Positions 28,319-37,579 of a stretch of 64,000 nt of DNA are shown piece after piece; the stretch's first letter is position 1; each line of letters opens with the position of its first letter. The notes beneath the pieces are model-generated. The model was given only the letters and a program-made list of their open reading frames with translations. It made no database searches and had not been told where the DNA came from. A program made the translations under genes and the position numbers. The stretch covers positions 868,001 through 932,000 of the forward strand of contig QNGA01000001.1 of the NCBI GenBank assembly GCA_003298465.1, read 5' to 3'. The DNA comes from a halophilic archaeon (lineage in GTDB: Archaea; Halobacteriota; Halobacteria; Halobacteriales; Haladaptataceae).

Positions 28319-29233
28319 TCAGAGCAGGTCGAGCGAGCGGAGGTCGGACTCGAGGGCGGCGCGGTCGCTGTCGTCCATCTTCCGCAGCGGACTCCGGAGC
28401 GGACCGGGGTCGAAGCCCGTCTCGCGGAGGTCGAGCACCGTCTTGACGCCCGCCATGTACGGCCCGGTCTTGAGCGCGTCCCGGACGTCGTACACCCGGC
28501 TCTGGAGGTCGCGGGCGCGCTCCTCGTCGCCGTCGTCGTAGGCCGAGTAGAGGTCGACGACGAGTTCGGGGAAGGCGTTGGCGACGGCGCTGACCATCCC
28601 CGAGCAGCCGACCTCCAGTCCGGGGAACAGCAGCGAGTCGGAGCCGGCGAGGAACGTGAGGTCGGGGTGGGCGTCGATCGCCTGGCCGAGCCACGGCACG
28701 TCCTTGCTCGAGTCCTTGAGGCCGGCGATGTTCGGAATCTCGGCGATGTCGGCGAGCGCGGACAGCGACAGCGCGTTGCCGGTCTTGCTCGGAATGTGGT
28801 AGACGTAGACGGGCAGGTCGACGGCCTCGCAGACGCGCCGGTAGTGCTCCACGGCGGCGTGGTCGTCGAGGGGGTAGTAGTACGGCGTCACGACGACGAG
28901 GCCGTCCGCGCCGACCGACTCGGCGTGTTCGGCGTGCTGGACGGTCTCGTGCGTGCTCGGCGCGCCGACGCCCGCGATGACCGGTACCTCGTCGACGGCG
29001 TCGACGACCGTCTCGACGACGCGGTCGCGCTCCTCGTGGGTGAGCAGCGGGAACTCGCCGTTGGTTCCGAGGGGGAAGACGCCGTGCGCGCCGCCGTCGA
29101 CGACGAACTCCGCGTGCGCGGCCGTCGCCTCGTAGTCGACCGATTCGTCGCCGTCGAACGCCGTGACGGTCGGCGGGACTACGCCGTGCAGGTCGAGGGG
29201 GTCAGCGGACCCCGGACTGGGTGCGTTCGCCAT
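28319..29233 (-). CDS. DapA-family aldolase (dihydrodipicolinate synthase/KDG aldolase type)
   Basis: A 304-residue TIM-barrel aldolase: PLGTNGEFPLLTHEER near the pyruvate site, catalytic Tyr in YVYHIPSKTG and Schiff-base Lys in IAGLKDSS. No other lysine-pathway genes are nearby, and GTNGE replaces the GTTGE usual in true DapA. A 2-keto-3-deoxy-gluconate-type aldolase is therefore as likely as dihydrodipicolinate synthase. The ATG at 29260 lies inside the TATA box (CTTATGGGC), so the ATG at 29233 is preferred, leaderless. Confidence 0.85.
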   Translation of the reverse strand: MANAPSPGSADPLDLHGVVPPTVTAFDGDESVDYEATAAHAEFVVDGGAHGVFPLGTNGEFPLLTHEERDRVVETVVDAVDEVPVIAGVGAPSTHETVQHAEHAESVGADGLVVVTPYYYPLDDHAAVEHYRRVCEAVDLPVYVYHIPSKTGNALSLSALADIAEIPNIAGLKDSSKDVPWLGQAIDAHPDLTFLAGSDSLLFPGLEVGCSGMVSAVANAFPELVVDLYSAYDDGDEERARDLQSRVYDVRDALKTGPYMAGVKTVLDLRETGFDPGPLRSPLRKMDDSDRAALESDLRSLDLL

Positions 29234-29331
29234 GTCGGGAGCGTCACCGCCCGCGCCCATAAGCCGTTTCGTTCGACAGTACTTTTTCGAGTGTGAGTAA
29301 ACTTTTTTAGCTGGCGCTCGTAGGATGGGGT

Positions 29332-29604
29332 ATGAACGTCAGAGTCGAACTCACCGGTAGTCTGGTCGCGCGCACCGGTACCCGAGACGCCCGCGTCGCC
29401 GTCCCCGAGTCGGCCACCGTCGCCGACGTCATCGACAAGCTCGGCGAGAAGTGCGGCCCGCAGGCCAGCGCGGGCATCGTCGACACGCTCGGCATCCGTC
29501 CGGACACCCGCATCGTCCGCGAGTCACGCGACGCGAGCGAGCCGGTCTCCGTGAACAGCCCCGTCGAGCCGGGCGACACGGTCCGCGTCCAGCCGACGGC
29601 CTGA
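29332..29604 (+). CDS. ThiS/MoaD-like (SAMP-type) protein lacking a GG tail
   Basis: A 90-residue beta-grasp protein of the MoaD/ThiS type (VRVELTGSLVARTGT, VADVIDKLGEKCG, SVNSPVEPGDTVRV). True modifier proteins end in Gly-Gly for E1 activation, but this one ends VQPTA. It is therefore unlikely to be adenylated or conjugated unless processed. The ATG is 26 bases after a CTTTTTTAG box, so translation is leaderless. Confidence 0.75.
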   Translation: MNVRVELTGSLVARTGTRDARVAVPESATVADVIDKLGEKCGPQASAGIVDTLGIRPDTRIVRESRDASEPVSVNSPVEPGDTVRVQPTA

Positions 29605-29942
29605 GACGCCGACGTCTGCGGTCGCAGCGGTAATCGAGCAGTTCCGCGTCGATACGACTCCGACGCGTCCCGGATTCTCCGGTCGCCCACGGTCGCTTCA
29701 GCAGCGCCTCCCGGCAGGTCGCCCGTCGCTCGACGCGCTCGACCCCCCGCGTTCGAGGCGGTGGCTCCGACAGGAGGTCCTCGCAGCCGAGGACCGGTTC
29801 GGGCGTCTCGCCGGGCTTCCGACCGTGGGCGTCGCGCTCGTCGCGCGGCGCGCTTCTGACCGCACGTTCGCGAGAAAAAGCGGTACGGGCCGTCTCCCCC
29901 GCTACGCTCTCGTCTGACCGACGCTCCGGCGCGGGGCGGTCG
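29605..29942. other. Intergenic region, no gene recognised
   Basis: About 340 bases between the ThiS-like gene and the small zinc protein, which converge on it. It holds no credible reading frame, tRNA or repeat that I can see. Composition is like coding DNA, so a decayed gene is possible. Confidence 0.5.
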
Positions 29943-30086
29943 TCAGTCGTACTTTCCGGGCGTTTCCTCGAACTCGTCGCGGTGTTCGGCCGAGCAGAAC
30001 CGGCGCTGGCGACCAAGGTGAACGGTGACGAACTCCTCGTCGCGGTTCTCGTACAGGTCCATGCCGCAGACTGGGCACTGTTCCAT
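29943..30086 (-). CDS. Small YHS/TRASH-type zinc protein
   Basis: A 47-residue protein: MEQCPVCGMDLYENRDEEFV then RRFCSAEHRDEFEE. The CPVC knuckle together with the later Cys and His gives a YHS/TRASH-like metal-binding module, found alone in haloarchaea. Such proteins bind zinc or copper; a role as metal sensor or chaperone is inferred. It is preceded by the GNAT gene on the same strand (101-base gap). Confidence 0.75.
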   Translation of the reverse strand: MEQCPVCGMDLYENRDEEFVTVHLGRQRRFCSAEHRDEFEETPGKYD

Positions 30087-30187
30087 GGTGGGAGCCAGGA
30101 CGCGAAGCGACAAGTTCGCTGTGGCTGCGGCGGCGGGCCCGGGACGGTCCCGACCGCGCCGCGCGGGGTCCGGTCGTGCTCGCGCGG

Positions 30188-30775
30188 TCATCCGCCCGTG
30201 TCGTACTTGTAGGTCGCCTCGTCGGGGTCGATGCCGAAGTCCTCGGGGGACTCCTCGACCTCCTCCTCGCCCTCGTCCGTCGGTTCGGCGTGTTTGAACC
30301 GCTCGCGGAGGCGGTCGGGCATCTCGAACGCGTCGACGTCGAGCACCACCGGCACGGCGTCGGGTTCGACGCCCTCGCGCTTCGATTCGAGGCGGTCCTG
30401 GAGCTTCGGGGGCAGGGCGCTCTCGTCGATGCGTTCGAAGCCGAACTGCGTGAGATATCCCGGTTCGCCGACGAGCGCGTACACCTCCTCGAATCCCTGG
30501 TCCCCCGCCTGCTCGACGAGACGCTCGATGACGTGCGCGCCGACGCCCTGCTGGCGCCAGGCGTCGAGGACGCCGATGCTGGTGAGTTCACATATCTCCG
30601 GCGCGTCCTCGGGCTTGTGGATGCGGATGCGGCCGAACCCGGCCTTCTCGTTGCTCTTCTCGTCGATGGCGATGACGTAATCCCGGGAGCGGAAGGCGGT
30701 TTCGTCCAGCCCCATCGCCTCGATGTGATCGAGTAACCAGACCTCCTCCCTGTTTTTGGCGTCCCGGACGTACAT
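30188..30775 (-). CDS. GNAT family N-acetyltransferase
   Basis: A 195-residue acetyltransferase. The acetyl-CoA loop is AWRQQGVGAHVIERLVEQA and the fold continues through EEVYALVGEPGYLTQFGFERI. A charged, Glu-rich C-terminal extension of about 40 residues (TDEGEEEVEESPEDFG) follows the domain. The layout resembles ArgA-type N-acetyltransferases, but the substrate is not established. Confidence 0.85.
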   Translation of the reverse strand: MYVRDAKNREEVWLLDHIEAMGLDETAFRSRDYVIAIDEKSNEKAGFGRIRIHKPEDAPEICELTSIGVLDAWRQQGVGAHVIERLVEQAGDQGFEEVYALVGEPGYLTQFGFERIDESALPPKLQDRLESKREGVEPDAVPVVLDVDAFEMPDRLRERFKHAEPTDEGEEEVEESPEDFGIDPDEATYKYDTGG

Positions 30776-30863
30776 GTCAGGAGGTTCGCCGCGGGGAGAT
30801 AAAAAGGTGTGGCGGAATCGACGGACGCTGCGTCGCTTCCGTCCAGTCGGTCCGACGCCGGAA

Positions 30864-31322
30864 CTACAGCCCTTCGAGCGAGCGCAACTTCTGTTCGACG
30901 TCCGGCGGAGCGGCGCTCGGCCCGTCCCGGACGCGGTGGTCCGGCACCAGCAGCGGCGCCGGGTTCGAGTCCAGCGCGCTCCGGACCACGTTCTGGTCGT
31001 CCTCGTCGGTGTGGTCGATTCCCGCGGTCATCCGGGCGAGCGTCTCCACGCTGACCTGGTCGCCGTACGGTATCTCGCGCACTCGTTCGAGCACGCTCCG
31101 CTGGTCGGTCGGCAGCGTGAGCGCGACCTGCACGTCCGAGAAGTCGTCCTCGACGCCCTCGAGGTACGCGAAGACGCGGTCGAGCAGTTCGTGGTCGCCC
31201 TGGGCCTCCTCGTCCGGGTCGCGGGGGAACGACACGCTGAGAACCCGGCCGCTGGCGATTCCGAGCTGGACGTGTCGTTCGAGATACGTCGACTCGCGCG
31301 CGTAGATTCCGGCGTCGTCCAT
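30864..31322 (-). CDS. Alkyltransferase-like protein (MGMT fold) without active-site Cys
   Basis: A 152-residue member of the O6-alkylguanine-DNA-alkyltransferase family. The DNA-binding helix-turn-helix is IPYGDQVSVETLARM. The active-site region, normally PCHRV, reads PDHRV, with Asp128 where the alkyl-accepting Cys should be. It cannot do the classical suicide transfer. By analogy with ATL proteins it may bind alkylated bases and hand them to excision repair. The ATG at 31322 is preferred to 31352. Confidence 0.82.
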   Translation of the reverse strand: MDDAGIYARESTYLERHVQLGIASGRVLSVSFPRDPDEEAQGDHELLDRVFAYLEGVEDDFSDVQVALTLPTDQRSVLERVREIPYGDQVSVETLARMTAGIDHTDEDDQNVVRSALDSNPAPLLVPDHRVRDGPSAAPPDVEQKLRSLEGL

Positions 31323-31440
31323 GCGCGAACCGACGCCCCTCGCCGACTTCAAGATTCCCGTCCGACCTCTCCGGTCCGGTCGCGGCGGCGCTCGCCGAAC
31401 TGCGGCGGGCCGCCGACGCCGGGAGGGCGGCGTCCGTCGA

Positions 31441-32220
31441 CTAGCGGCCCTCGAACGCGGGGTCGTCGCCGCCGAAGAACGCCGCCAGCCCGCGCTCGTA
31501 GTCGGACGACCGCGTCGCCCACGTGATAGCGTCGACCTCGGCCGCCATCTGGGTCGACAGCCCGCGACCCGCGCTCTCGGTCAGCAGGCGCTTGGTCGCG
31601 CCGTACGCGCGGGTCGGCCCGTCCGCGAGGTCGGCGGCGAGTTCCGCGACGCGCTCGTCGAGCGCCGCCGTCGCCTCGGTCGCCAGCCCCATCTCCACCG
31701 CCGCGTCGGCCTCGATGGGTTCGTCGAGCAGCGCTATCTCCTTCGCGCGCCGCAGTCCGACCAGGCGCGGGAGGAAGAACGTCGACCCGCCGTCGCCGGT
31801 CAGGCCGACGCGGGGGTAGGCGAACTCGAAGCGAGCGTCGTCGTCGACGACGACCAGGTCGCCCGACAGCGCCAGTCCGAACCCGCCGCCGGCGGCGACG
31901 CCGTTCACGCCCGTCACGACCGGCTTGCGCGCGTTGACGAGGTTCTCGATGGCGCGGTGGAGGCTCGATGCGATCTTCCGCAGCGTGCGGGCGTCGCTCG
32001 CCGCGCCGTCGAGCACGGAGAGGTCCGCGCCGCTGTTGAACGCGTCGCCGGAGCCGGTGAGGACGACGCAGCGCGCGTCGCCGTCGACGACGTTCGCCGT
32101 CGCGGTCCGGAGTTCGCGCGCCATCGCGCGGTCCATCGCGTTGTTCGTCGCCGGGCGGTCCATGACGATACGGGCGACGCCTTCGGTTCGTTCGACGCTG
32201 ATGTGTTCGTACTCGACCAC
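31441..32220 (-). CDS. Enoyl-CoA hydratase/isomerase family, PaaG-like
   Basis: A 259-residue crotonase-fold protein with oxyanion-hole segments NSGADLSVL and GVAAGGGFGLAL. Both catalytic Glu of true hydratases are missing: Gly115 replaces the Glu of GGGxEL and Arg137 the Glu of QPE. Asp143, in GLTGDGGSTFFLPR, matches the catalytic Asp of PaaG isomerases. It probably isomerises ring-epoxide or enoyl-CoA intermediates rather than hydrating them. Confidence 0.85.
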   Translation of the reverse strand: MVEYEHISVERTEGVARIVMDRPATNNAMDRAMARELRTATANVVDGDARCVVLTGSGDAFNSGADLSVLDGAASDARTLRKIASSLHRAIENLVNARKPVVTGVNGVAAGGGFGLALSGDLVVVDDDARFEFAYPRVGLTGDGGSTFFLPRLVGLRRAKEIALLDEPIEADAAVEMGLATEATAALDERVAELAADLADGPTRAYGATKRLLTESAGRGLSTQMAAEVDAITWATRSSDYERGLAAFFGGDDPAFEGR

Positions 32221-32370
32221 GTCCGGAGTTAGTGCGCCCGCGTGAAAATCGTACCCGATTCGACCGGGCGGCCTCCCGTCCGGTCCGGCGGACTCGCACG
32301 CGGCCGTCGCAGCATCGTCCTGGGCCTGAAGGTCAAGAATTTAGTACCCCATGTCGAGTAGCGTAGTGGT

Positions 32371-33744
32371 ATGGAGCGTTTCGACGTAGCTATCGTCGGC
32401 GGGGGTCCGGCCGGCATGGCGGCGGCCGAGCAGGCCGCCCAGCGCGGGGCGGAGACGGTCGTCCTGGAGAAAGGAGTACCGCGAGCCGACCGGGACGTGC
32501 TCGGTCCGGATTCGACCGACGCCGCCGGGATGCTCGACTACTGGGTCGACCTCATGGACGAGGACTACCGCGACATCCCCGACGACGTTATCCTGCAGGA
32601 ACTCGACCGCGTGGACTTCTACGGGCCGAACGAGGCCTGCGTCCTGGAGAGCACTGGCATCGAATCGTCGTACCCCGAGTTCGGGTTCACCTTCCACCGC
32701 GCGCGGATGGACGACTGGTTCCGGGAGCGCGCCGAGGCCGCCGGTGCCAGCTACCGCGTCGGCGTCGGCGTGAAGCGAGTCGACACCGACCTGGACGCCG
32801 CGCCCCGTCACACCCTCAGTCTCGCGGACGGCGAGGACGTGGCGGCCGAGTACCTCGTGCTCGCCGACGGTCCGCAGCGCCAGGTGACCCTGAACGCGCT
32901 CGACCAGTTCATGCCCCAGGGACGCTCGGTGAGCGAGCATCTCTCGCCGCCGAGGGCGAACCACATCGCCTACCAGGAGTACCGGGAGTTCCCCGAGGAG
33001 GCGTTCGAACCCTCCGCGCTCAAGTTCTGGTGGGGCGTCATGCCCGGCGAGACGGCGTACCCCTGGGTCTTCCCGAACGACGGCACCGTCGCGCGCGTCG
33101 GCCTGACGATGCCCATCGGACTGGACCTCGCCGAAGTGGAGAACCGCGAGGACTACGCCCTGCTCCGCCCCGACGACGAGCGCGTCCCGCGCGGCGGCGA
33201 GTACGTCCGCCGACTGCTCGAACGCCTGTACGGCGACGAGTACGACGTCGAGAGCGACTTTCCGCTCGTCGAAGACCGCGGAAAGTCGGGCGGAACGGAG
33301 ACGTACCCCATCTCGTCGACGCACCCCATCGAGTCGCCGACGCGAGCCGGCGTCGCCGTCGCCGGCGGGGCGATGGGAACCACGAGCGCGTTCCACGAGG
33401 GCGGCTACCACCTCGCCGTCCGGACCGGCAAACTCGCCGGCGAACTCGCCGCCACCGACTCGCTCGGGGAGTACAACGACCGGTGGCGGCAGGCCATCGG
33501 CGAGGAGCTCCTGCGCAACGTCTCCTTCGCAGACATCGTCGCCGACTACGGCCCCGCGGACTGGGACCGCACGTTCTCGATGGTCGACGACCTGCTCGAC
33601 GACGACCGGGAGAGCGGCATGTTCAAGAAGAAGTTCTCCTCCGGCGTCCGCGGGGCGAAGCTCGTCGGGACGTACAAGAAGACGAAGTACGGCTACCGCG
33701 ACGGCAAGTACGTCCAGCTGACGGAGTCCGAGTACTCGGTCTGA
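32371..33744 (+). CDS. FAD-dependent geranylgeranyl reductase family protein
   Basis: A 457-residue flavoprotein with the FAD-binding GGGPAG at residues 10-15, a GxGxR/FHRARMDDWF segment and GVAVAGGAMGTTSAFHEGGYHLA in the second FAD region. The family includes the enzyme that saturates archaeal membrane lipid chains and other flavin monooxygenases; this copy could serve lipids or menaquinone. Leaderless: TATA AATTTAG is about 29 bases before the ATG. Confidence 0.85.
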   Translation: MERFDVAIVGGGPAGMAAAEQAAQRGAETVVLEKGVPRADRDVLGPDSTDAAGMLDYWVDLMDEDYRDIPDDVILQELDRVDFYGPNEACVLESTGIESSYPEFGFTFHRARMDDWFRERAEAAGASYRVGVGVKRVDTDLDAAPRHTLSLADGEDVAAEYLVLADGPQRQVTLNALDQFMPQGRSVSEHLSPPRANHIAYQEYREFPEEAFEPSALKFWWGVMPGETAYPWVFPNDGTVARVGLTMPIGLDLAEVENREDYALLRPDDERVPRGGEYVRRLLERLYGDEYDVESDFPLVEDRGKSGGTETYPISSTHPIESPTRAGVAVAGGAMGTTSAFHEGGYHLAVRTGKLAGELAATDSLGEYNDRWRQAIGEELLRNVSFADIVADYGPADWDRTFSMVDDLLDDDRESGMFKKKFSSGVRGAKLVGTYKKTKYGYRDGKYVQLTESEYSV

Positions 33745-33809
33745 GTCCGTTCGTCTCGGTCGTCGCGCGTTCCGCGGCGTTTAAACGCGCGAAACACGAA
33801 GCGGACGGC

Positions 33810-34343
33810 ATGGCAGAACCGCGCGTACCGGGCGGTCGCGGGGCGGAACTGGACCTCCCCTGCGGCGAGTCGGTACACGTCCACGACCTCGACATGGGAA
33901 TGCGGGAGTACGACTGCGCCTGCGGGGACTCCCACGCGGTCGTCACGGACGTCCACCCGCCGTCCAGGTTCGTCCCGGAGTTCCTCGTCTCCGTGCTCCG
34001 GGAGACCGTCGACACGGCCGACGACATGGGCGAGTTCGGGACGACGCACGTCATGGGTATCGTGATGGAGGAGTTCCCGGAGCAGGTCGTCAGCGAGAAC
34101 ACCGAGGACGACCAGGACGTCGGCTACGCGCTGGTCTGGCTGACGGACTTCGACTCGCGCCGCCTCCACGAGATCGTCGTGGAACTGCTCGTCGAACTGA
34201 TGGAGCACGCCGTCAGTCACGCCGAGAACACGGACGCGATGACGCAGTTCGAGGAGGACATGCTGGACTTCGACGTCGAGGCGTTCGTCGAGCAGTACCG
34301 CCGCGAGCGCGATTTCACCGGCCCGAACGACACCGCCCGCTGA
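33810..34343 (+). CDS. DUF5815 family protein with Cys-x-Cys site
   Basis: A 177-residue haloarchaeal protein. A small metal-binding start (MREYDCACGDSHAV) is followed by an acidic helical domain (RFVPEFLVSVLRETVDTADD). I recognise it as DUF5815 by pattern, with no known function. ATG 33810 is 27 bases after GTTTAAACG, so it is leaderless and separately transcribed from the flavoprotein. Confidence 0.72.
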   Translation: MAEPRVPGGRGAELDLPCGESVHVHDLDMGMREYDCACGDSHAVVTDVHPPSRFVPEFLVSVLRETVDTADDMGEFGTTHVMGIVMEEFPEQVVSENTEDDQDVGYALVWLTDFDSRRLHEIVVELLVELMEHAVSHAENTDAMTQFEEDMLDFDVEAFVEQYRRERDFTGPNDTAR

Positions 34344-34444
34344 GCGGTCGCCACCTCGAACGCTCGCGTCGGTCCGGACGCCCGCGCGAGCGTCTGACGC
34401 GCGTCTGACTGAACGTTAAGGTCGCATCTTTCGTAAGGACGAAT

Positions 34445-34672
34445 ATGTCTACTCGCGGACGGGAGTTCGAGCGCATTCGTGAGGTCGTCTCGGAAGCGAG
34501 TGCCGACGAACCGCTCACCGCACGCGAGATACTGACTCTCCTGGACGAACGCGACGAGGAGTTCGAGAGCGCTCACGAGATCGCGACCGTGCTGGGTCGG
34601 CGGGCCCAGTACGGCGACGTCACCGTCATCCGCTCGTCGCCCTACCGCTACGACATCGGCGAGAGAGCGTAG
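34445..34672 (+). CDS. Small winged-helix-like protein
   Basis: A 75-residue protein that looks like a compact winged helix (REFERIREVVSEA, LTAREILTLLDERDEEFESA, HEIATVLGRRAQYGDV, VTVIRSSPYRYDIG). Probably a DNA- or RNA-binding regulator; no precise family assigned. ATG 34445 lies 28 bases after ACGTTAAGG, a leaderless promoter. Confidence 0.65.
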   Translation: MSTRGREFERIREVVSEASADEPLTAREILTLLDERDEEFESAHEIATVLGRRAQYGDVTVIRSSPYRYDIGERA

Positions 34673-34741
34673 CGAGCGGCGACGCCCGGTCCGGTTTTCG
34701 ACCCCGAACCTACAAGGTCCGCGGGAACACCCACCTATCCG

Positions 34742-35629
34742 ATGCTAGACGAGTTGCTCGGGCGCGCCGAACTGAAGGAGAAGATAGCGGACCTGGAAGA
34801 GGACAAACGCCACCTCGAAAGACGACTGGAGGCCGAAGGGGAGCGCCGCGCCGAGGCCGCGACAGCGCGACAGGAGGCGGAGGAGGAGGTCAACCGCCTC
34901 GAAGACCGCGTCGCCGAACTGGAGGACCGCGTCGAGCGCCTCCAGGACGACGAGTCGGACCTTGACTACCGGGGCGCCGAGACGCTGCGAGACGACCGAC
35001 TCGCGGCCGTGCTCGACCGGCTCGCGTCGGTCGACGCGGGGCCGGAAGGCGCGCTGACGGCGATGGTCGACGACGACCCGTCCGAGGACGTGCGGGAGGC
35101 GTTCGGCGACCACGCCGCGCTCGTCGCGCGGGCGACGCCCTGCCTCGCGGCGACGGACGACGCCGGCCTCGTCAGCGCCGCGCTCGTCCCGCCGGACCCG
35201 CCCGAACCCTTCGTCGCGTGGGACGAGGGGTTCGACGTCGAGCGACGCTGGTTCCAGCCGACGGGGGAGTTCGCGCTGGCGCTCGTCCGCTCGGACCTGT
35301 TCGCGCTCGGCGAGTACGACGGGCGCGAACGCACCGCCTTCACGGGATTCGAGAGCGACGTGAAAGGCGACCACTCGAAGGGCGGCTTCTCGCAGGGACG
35401 CTTCGAGCGCCGCCGGGACGCCCAGATAGACGAGCACGTCGAGAAGTGCCGGGAGGCCGTCGAAGCGCGGGACGCCGACCGCCTCTACGTCGTCGGCCAG
35501 CGCACCCTGCTCTCGGAGTTCCGCGACGAAGCGACCCGGACGAGGCCAGTGGACGCGACCGGCGACCCCCGCGACGCGCTCGACGACGCGTTCCACGAGT
35601 TCTGGACGACGCGGCTCTACCGGATTTAG
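34742..35629 (+). CDS. Vms1/Ankzf1-like peptidyl-tRNA hydrolase (aeRF1-type)
   Basis: A 295-residue protein. Residues 10-70 form a coiled coil. The rest is a VLRF1 release-factor-like domain whose catalytic loop is KGDHSKGGFSQGRFERRRD (Gln218 in GGFSQGR). In eukaryotes Vms1 cleaves peptidyl-tRNA on stalled 60S ribosomes; the archaeal protein is thought to do the same for stalled complexes. The ATG at 34742 follows a short gap after the small winged-helix gene. Confidence 0.85.
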   Translation: MLDELLGRAELKEKIADLEEDKRHLERRLEAEGERRAEAATARQEAEEEVNRLEDRVAELEDRVERLQDDESDLDYRGAETLRDDRLAAVLDRLASVDAGPEGALTAMVDDDPSEDVREAFGDHAALVARATPCLAATDDAGLVSAALVPPDPPEPFVAWDEGFDVERRWFQPTGEFALALVRSDLFALGEYDGRERTAFTGFESDVKGDHSKGGFSQGRFERRRDAQIDEHVEKCREAVEARDADRLYVVGQRTLLSEFRDEATRTRPVDATGDPRDALDDAFHEFWTTRLYRI

Positions 35630-35700
35630 CCCCGGCCGACCCGCGAGAACGTGCGCGTGACGCGGACTCCCCCGTTCGTCGCGCGACTCGACCGCGCCCG

Positions 35701-36582
35701 TCAGCGATTCGCTACCGTCGCTCCGCGTCCCATCTCGGTCTGGTAGGCGCGAGCGTCGACGCCGGCGTCCGCGAACGCTTCGAGCATCGCGCCCGCGACG
35801 GCGGTGCGGTCGTCGTCCCGACAGACCGCCAGGATGCTCGGCCCGGCACCGCTGATGGCGACGCCGGTCGCGCCGGCAGACAACCCGGCGTCCCGGACCT
35901 CGCCGAACCCGTCGACGAGCGACGTGCGCGAGGCGGTGACCGCGCCGTCGCGGAGTCCCCGACCGACGAGTTCGGGGTCGTCGCGGAACATCCCCGCGGT
36001 GAGCGTCGCGGCGTCGCCGACCGTTCGAACGTGGTCGTCTCGCGACACGGACTCGGGAACGACCTGCCGCGCGTCGCGGGTCGAGACGACGGTCTCCGGC
36101 AGACACGCCACCAGGGAGATGGTGGCGTCGACCTGCGTTATCTCGTCGTCGACGACCGCGGTGAACCCGCCGAGGATGGCCGGCGCGACGTTGTCGGCGT
36201 GGGCCTCGCCCGAGACGGCCGCCTCGCCCTCCGCCGCGATGCGGACGAGTTCGCGCTTCGTCAGCCCCCGGTCGTAGCACTCGTTCAGCGCGACGGCCGC
36301 ACCCGCAGCGCTCGCGGCCGACGACCCCAGTCCGGACGACGGACGCACGCCCTTGTCGATGCTGATGTGGGCCGGAGCGTCGAGTTCCCTGGCGACGACG
36401 CCGGCCGTGTTCTCCGCCGGGTCCTCGGGCACGTACTGGCTGCCCGCCCCCTTCACCTCTATCGTCGTCTCCTCGGCGCGCTCGACGCGCACCACGTCTG
36501 CGGGCCGCCCGAGCGCCAGTCCGAACACGTCGAAGCCGCTTCCGAGATTGGCGCTAGTCGCGGGAGCCCGTACGGTGACCAT
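35701..36582 (-). CDS. thrB: Homoserine kinase
   Basis: A 293-residue GHMP kinase with ATP-binding RPSSGLGSSAASAAGAAVAL and the third motif TGVAISGAGPSILAVC. It phosphorylates homoserine in threonine biosynthesis. A TATA-like GGTTTTTGG box about 30 bases before the ATG supports a leaderless transcript. It is divergent from nothing close and lies 58 bases past the end of mptA on the same strand. Confidence 0.93.
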   Translation of the reverse strand: MVTVRAPATSANLGSGFDVFGLALGRPADVVRVERAEETTIEVKGAGSQYVPEDPAENTAGVVARELDAPAHISIDKGVRPSSGLGSSAASAAGAAVALNECYDRGLTKRELVRIAAEGEAAVSGEAHADNVAPAILGGFTAVVDDEITQVDATISLVACLPETVVSTRDARQVVPESVSRDDHVRTVGDAATLTAGMFRDDPELVGRGLRDGAVTASRTSLVDGFGEVRDAGLSAGATGVAISGAGPSILAVCRDDDRTAVAGAMLEAFADAGVDARAYQTEMGRGATVANR

Positions 36583-36640
36583 GGAGTACGTATCGAAAGG
36601 ACGCCCAAAAACCTTCGGCTCGCCCGCCGCGCTGCGGGGC

Positions 36641-37579
36641 TTACGCCTCCGAGTCGGTAGCGACCGCTTCGCGTAGCGTTCCGACCTCGGCGACGCGCTC
36701 GGCGTGGGCGTTGTGCTGGTGGATGGACTCGTCGTTGCTCTGTTTCATCGTCACGACCGCGTCGTCGGGCAGGTCCGGGAAGTGCTCGACGACGCCGTGG
36801 GCCATGTCGCGCACGCAGTCCTCGACGAACTTCGCGTTCGCGTGCGCCTCGTAGGTCATGTGGTCCTCGTCCGGGCGCTTGGCGAGGTTGTAGATGCGGG
36901 CGCTCATCGAGTCCCGGGCAACGTCGATGAGTTCGTGCATGTCAACCTCCGGCGCGCCGACGCTCTCGACGGTGAGGGTGGCGTGGCCGCGCTGGGCGTG
37001 GCCTGCTTGCGGAACCGCCTGCAGGAACTCCCGCACCTCCGTCTCGCCGACGCCGAGGTCCCGGAGTTTCTCGCGGGCGCGGCCCTCCATCATCCCCTGC
37101 GAACAGGGACAGACCGTCATGCCGGTGACGCGCGCGCCGATCTCTTCGGTCGTCTTTTCGTCCGTCGCGGTCGCGCTGGCGAGGATGTCGACCGTCGCCT
37201 GCGTCGGCCGTTCGCTCTCGGGCGTCTCGTCGCGGACCATGAACTCCGCCTCCATGCTGACCTCCGCCTTCGTCGTGTACTCGTGTTTGGCCAGCAGGCG
37301 TTCGGCGGCGTCACCGCAGACGTCCTCGACGCGGAACGTCGGTTCGCTCACCGCGTCTTCGAGCACCTCGTCGACGACCTCCATGTTGCGGCTCATGTCC
37401 GCGCCTTTCCGCCAACTCGGCAGGTCGACGAGCACGTCGAACTCCGCCATCAGCACGTAGGGTCGCTTGTCGGGCCGGGCGACTTCGACCAGTTTCTCGA
37501 CGCCCGTAACGCCGACGCGGTTCAGTCCCACCGTCACGTCCGGTTCGGTCGCCTGTACGTCGGGCAATTGCTCTTTCAT
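36641..37579 (-). CDS. mptA: GTP cyclohydrolase MptA (FolE2 type)
   Basis: A 312-residue COG1469 enzyme. Active-site features are [16 protein letters not shown] (catalytic Cys) and [13 protein letters not shown] with metal His. It opens the GTP ring to a 2',3'-cyclic phosphate product feeding methanopterin/folate-like cofactors, and in haloarchaea archaeosine preQ0. The ATG at 37579 is preferred: it follows a CTCTAAGCC box by about 29 bases, and the earlier ATG adds a non-conserved 23 residues. Confidence 0.93.
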   Translation of the reverse strand: MKEQLPDVQATEPDVTVGLNRVGVTGVEKLVEVARPDKRPYVLMAEFDVLVDLPSWRKGADMSRNMEVVDEVLEDAVSEPTFRVEDVCGDAAERLLAKHEYTTKAEVSMEAEFMVRDETPESERPTQATVDILASATATDEKTTEEIGARVTGMTVCPCSQGMMEGRAREKLRDLGVGETEVREFLQAVPQAGHAQRGHATLTVESVGAPEVDMHELIDVARDSMSARIYNLAKRPDEDHMTYEAHANAKFVEDCVRDMAHGVVEHFPDLPDDAVVTMKQSNDESIHQHNAHAERVAEVGTLREAVATDSEA

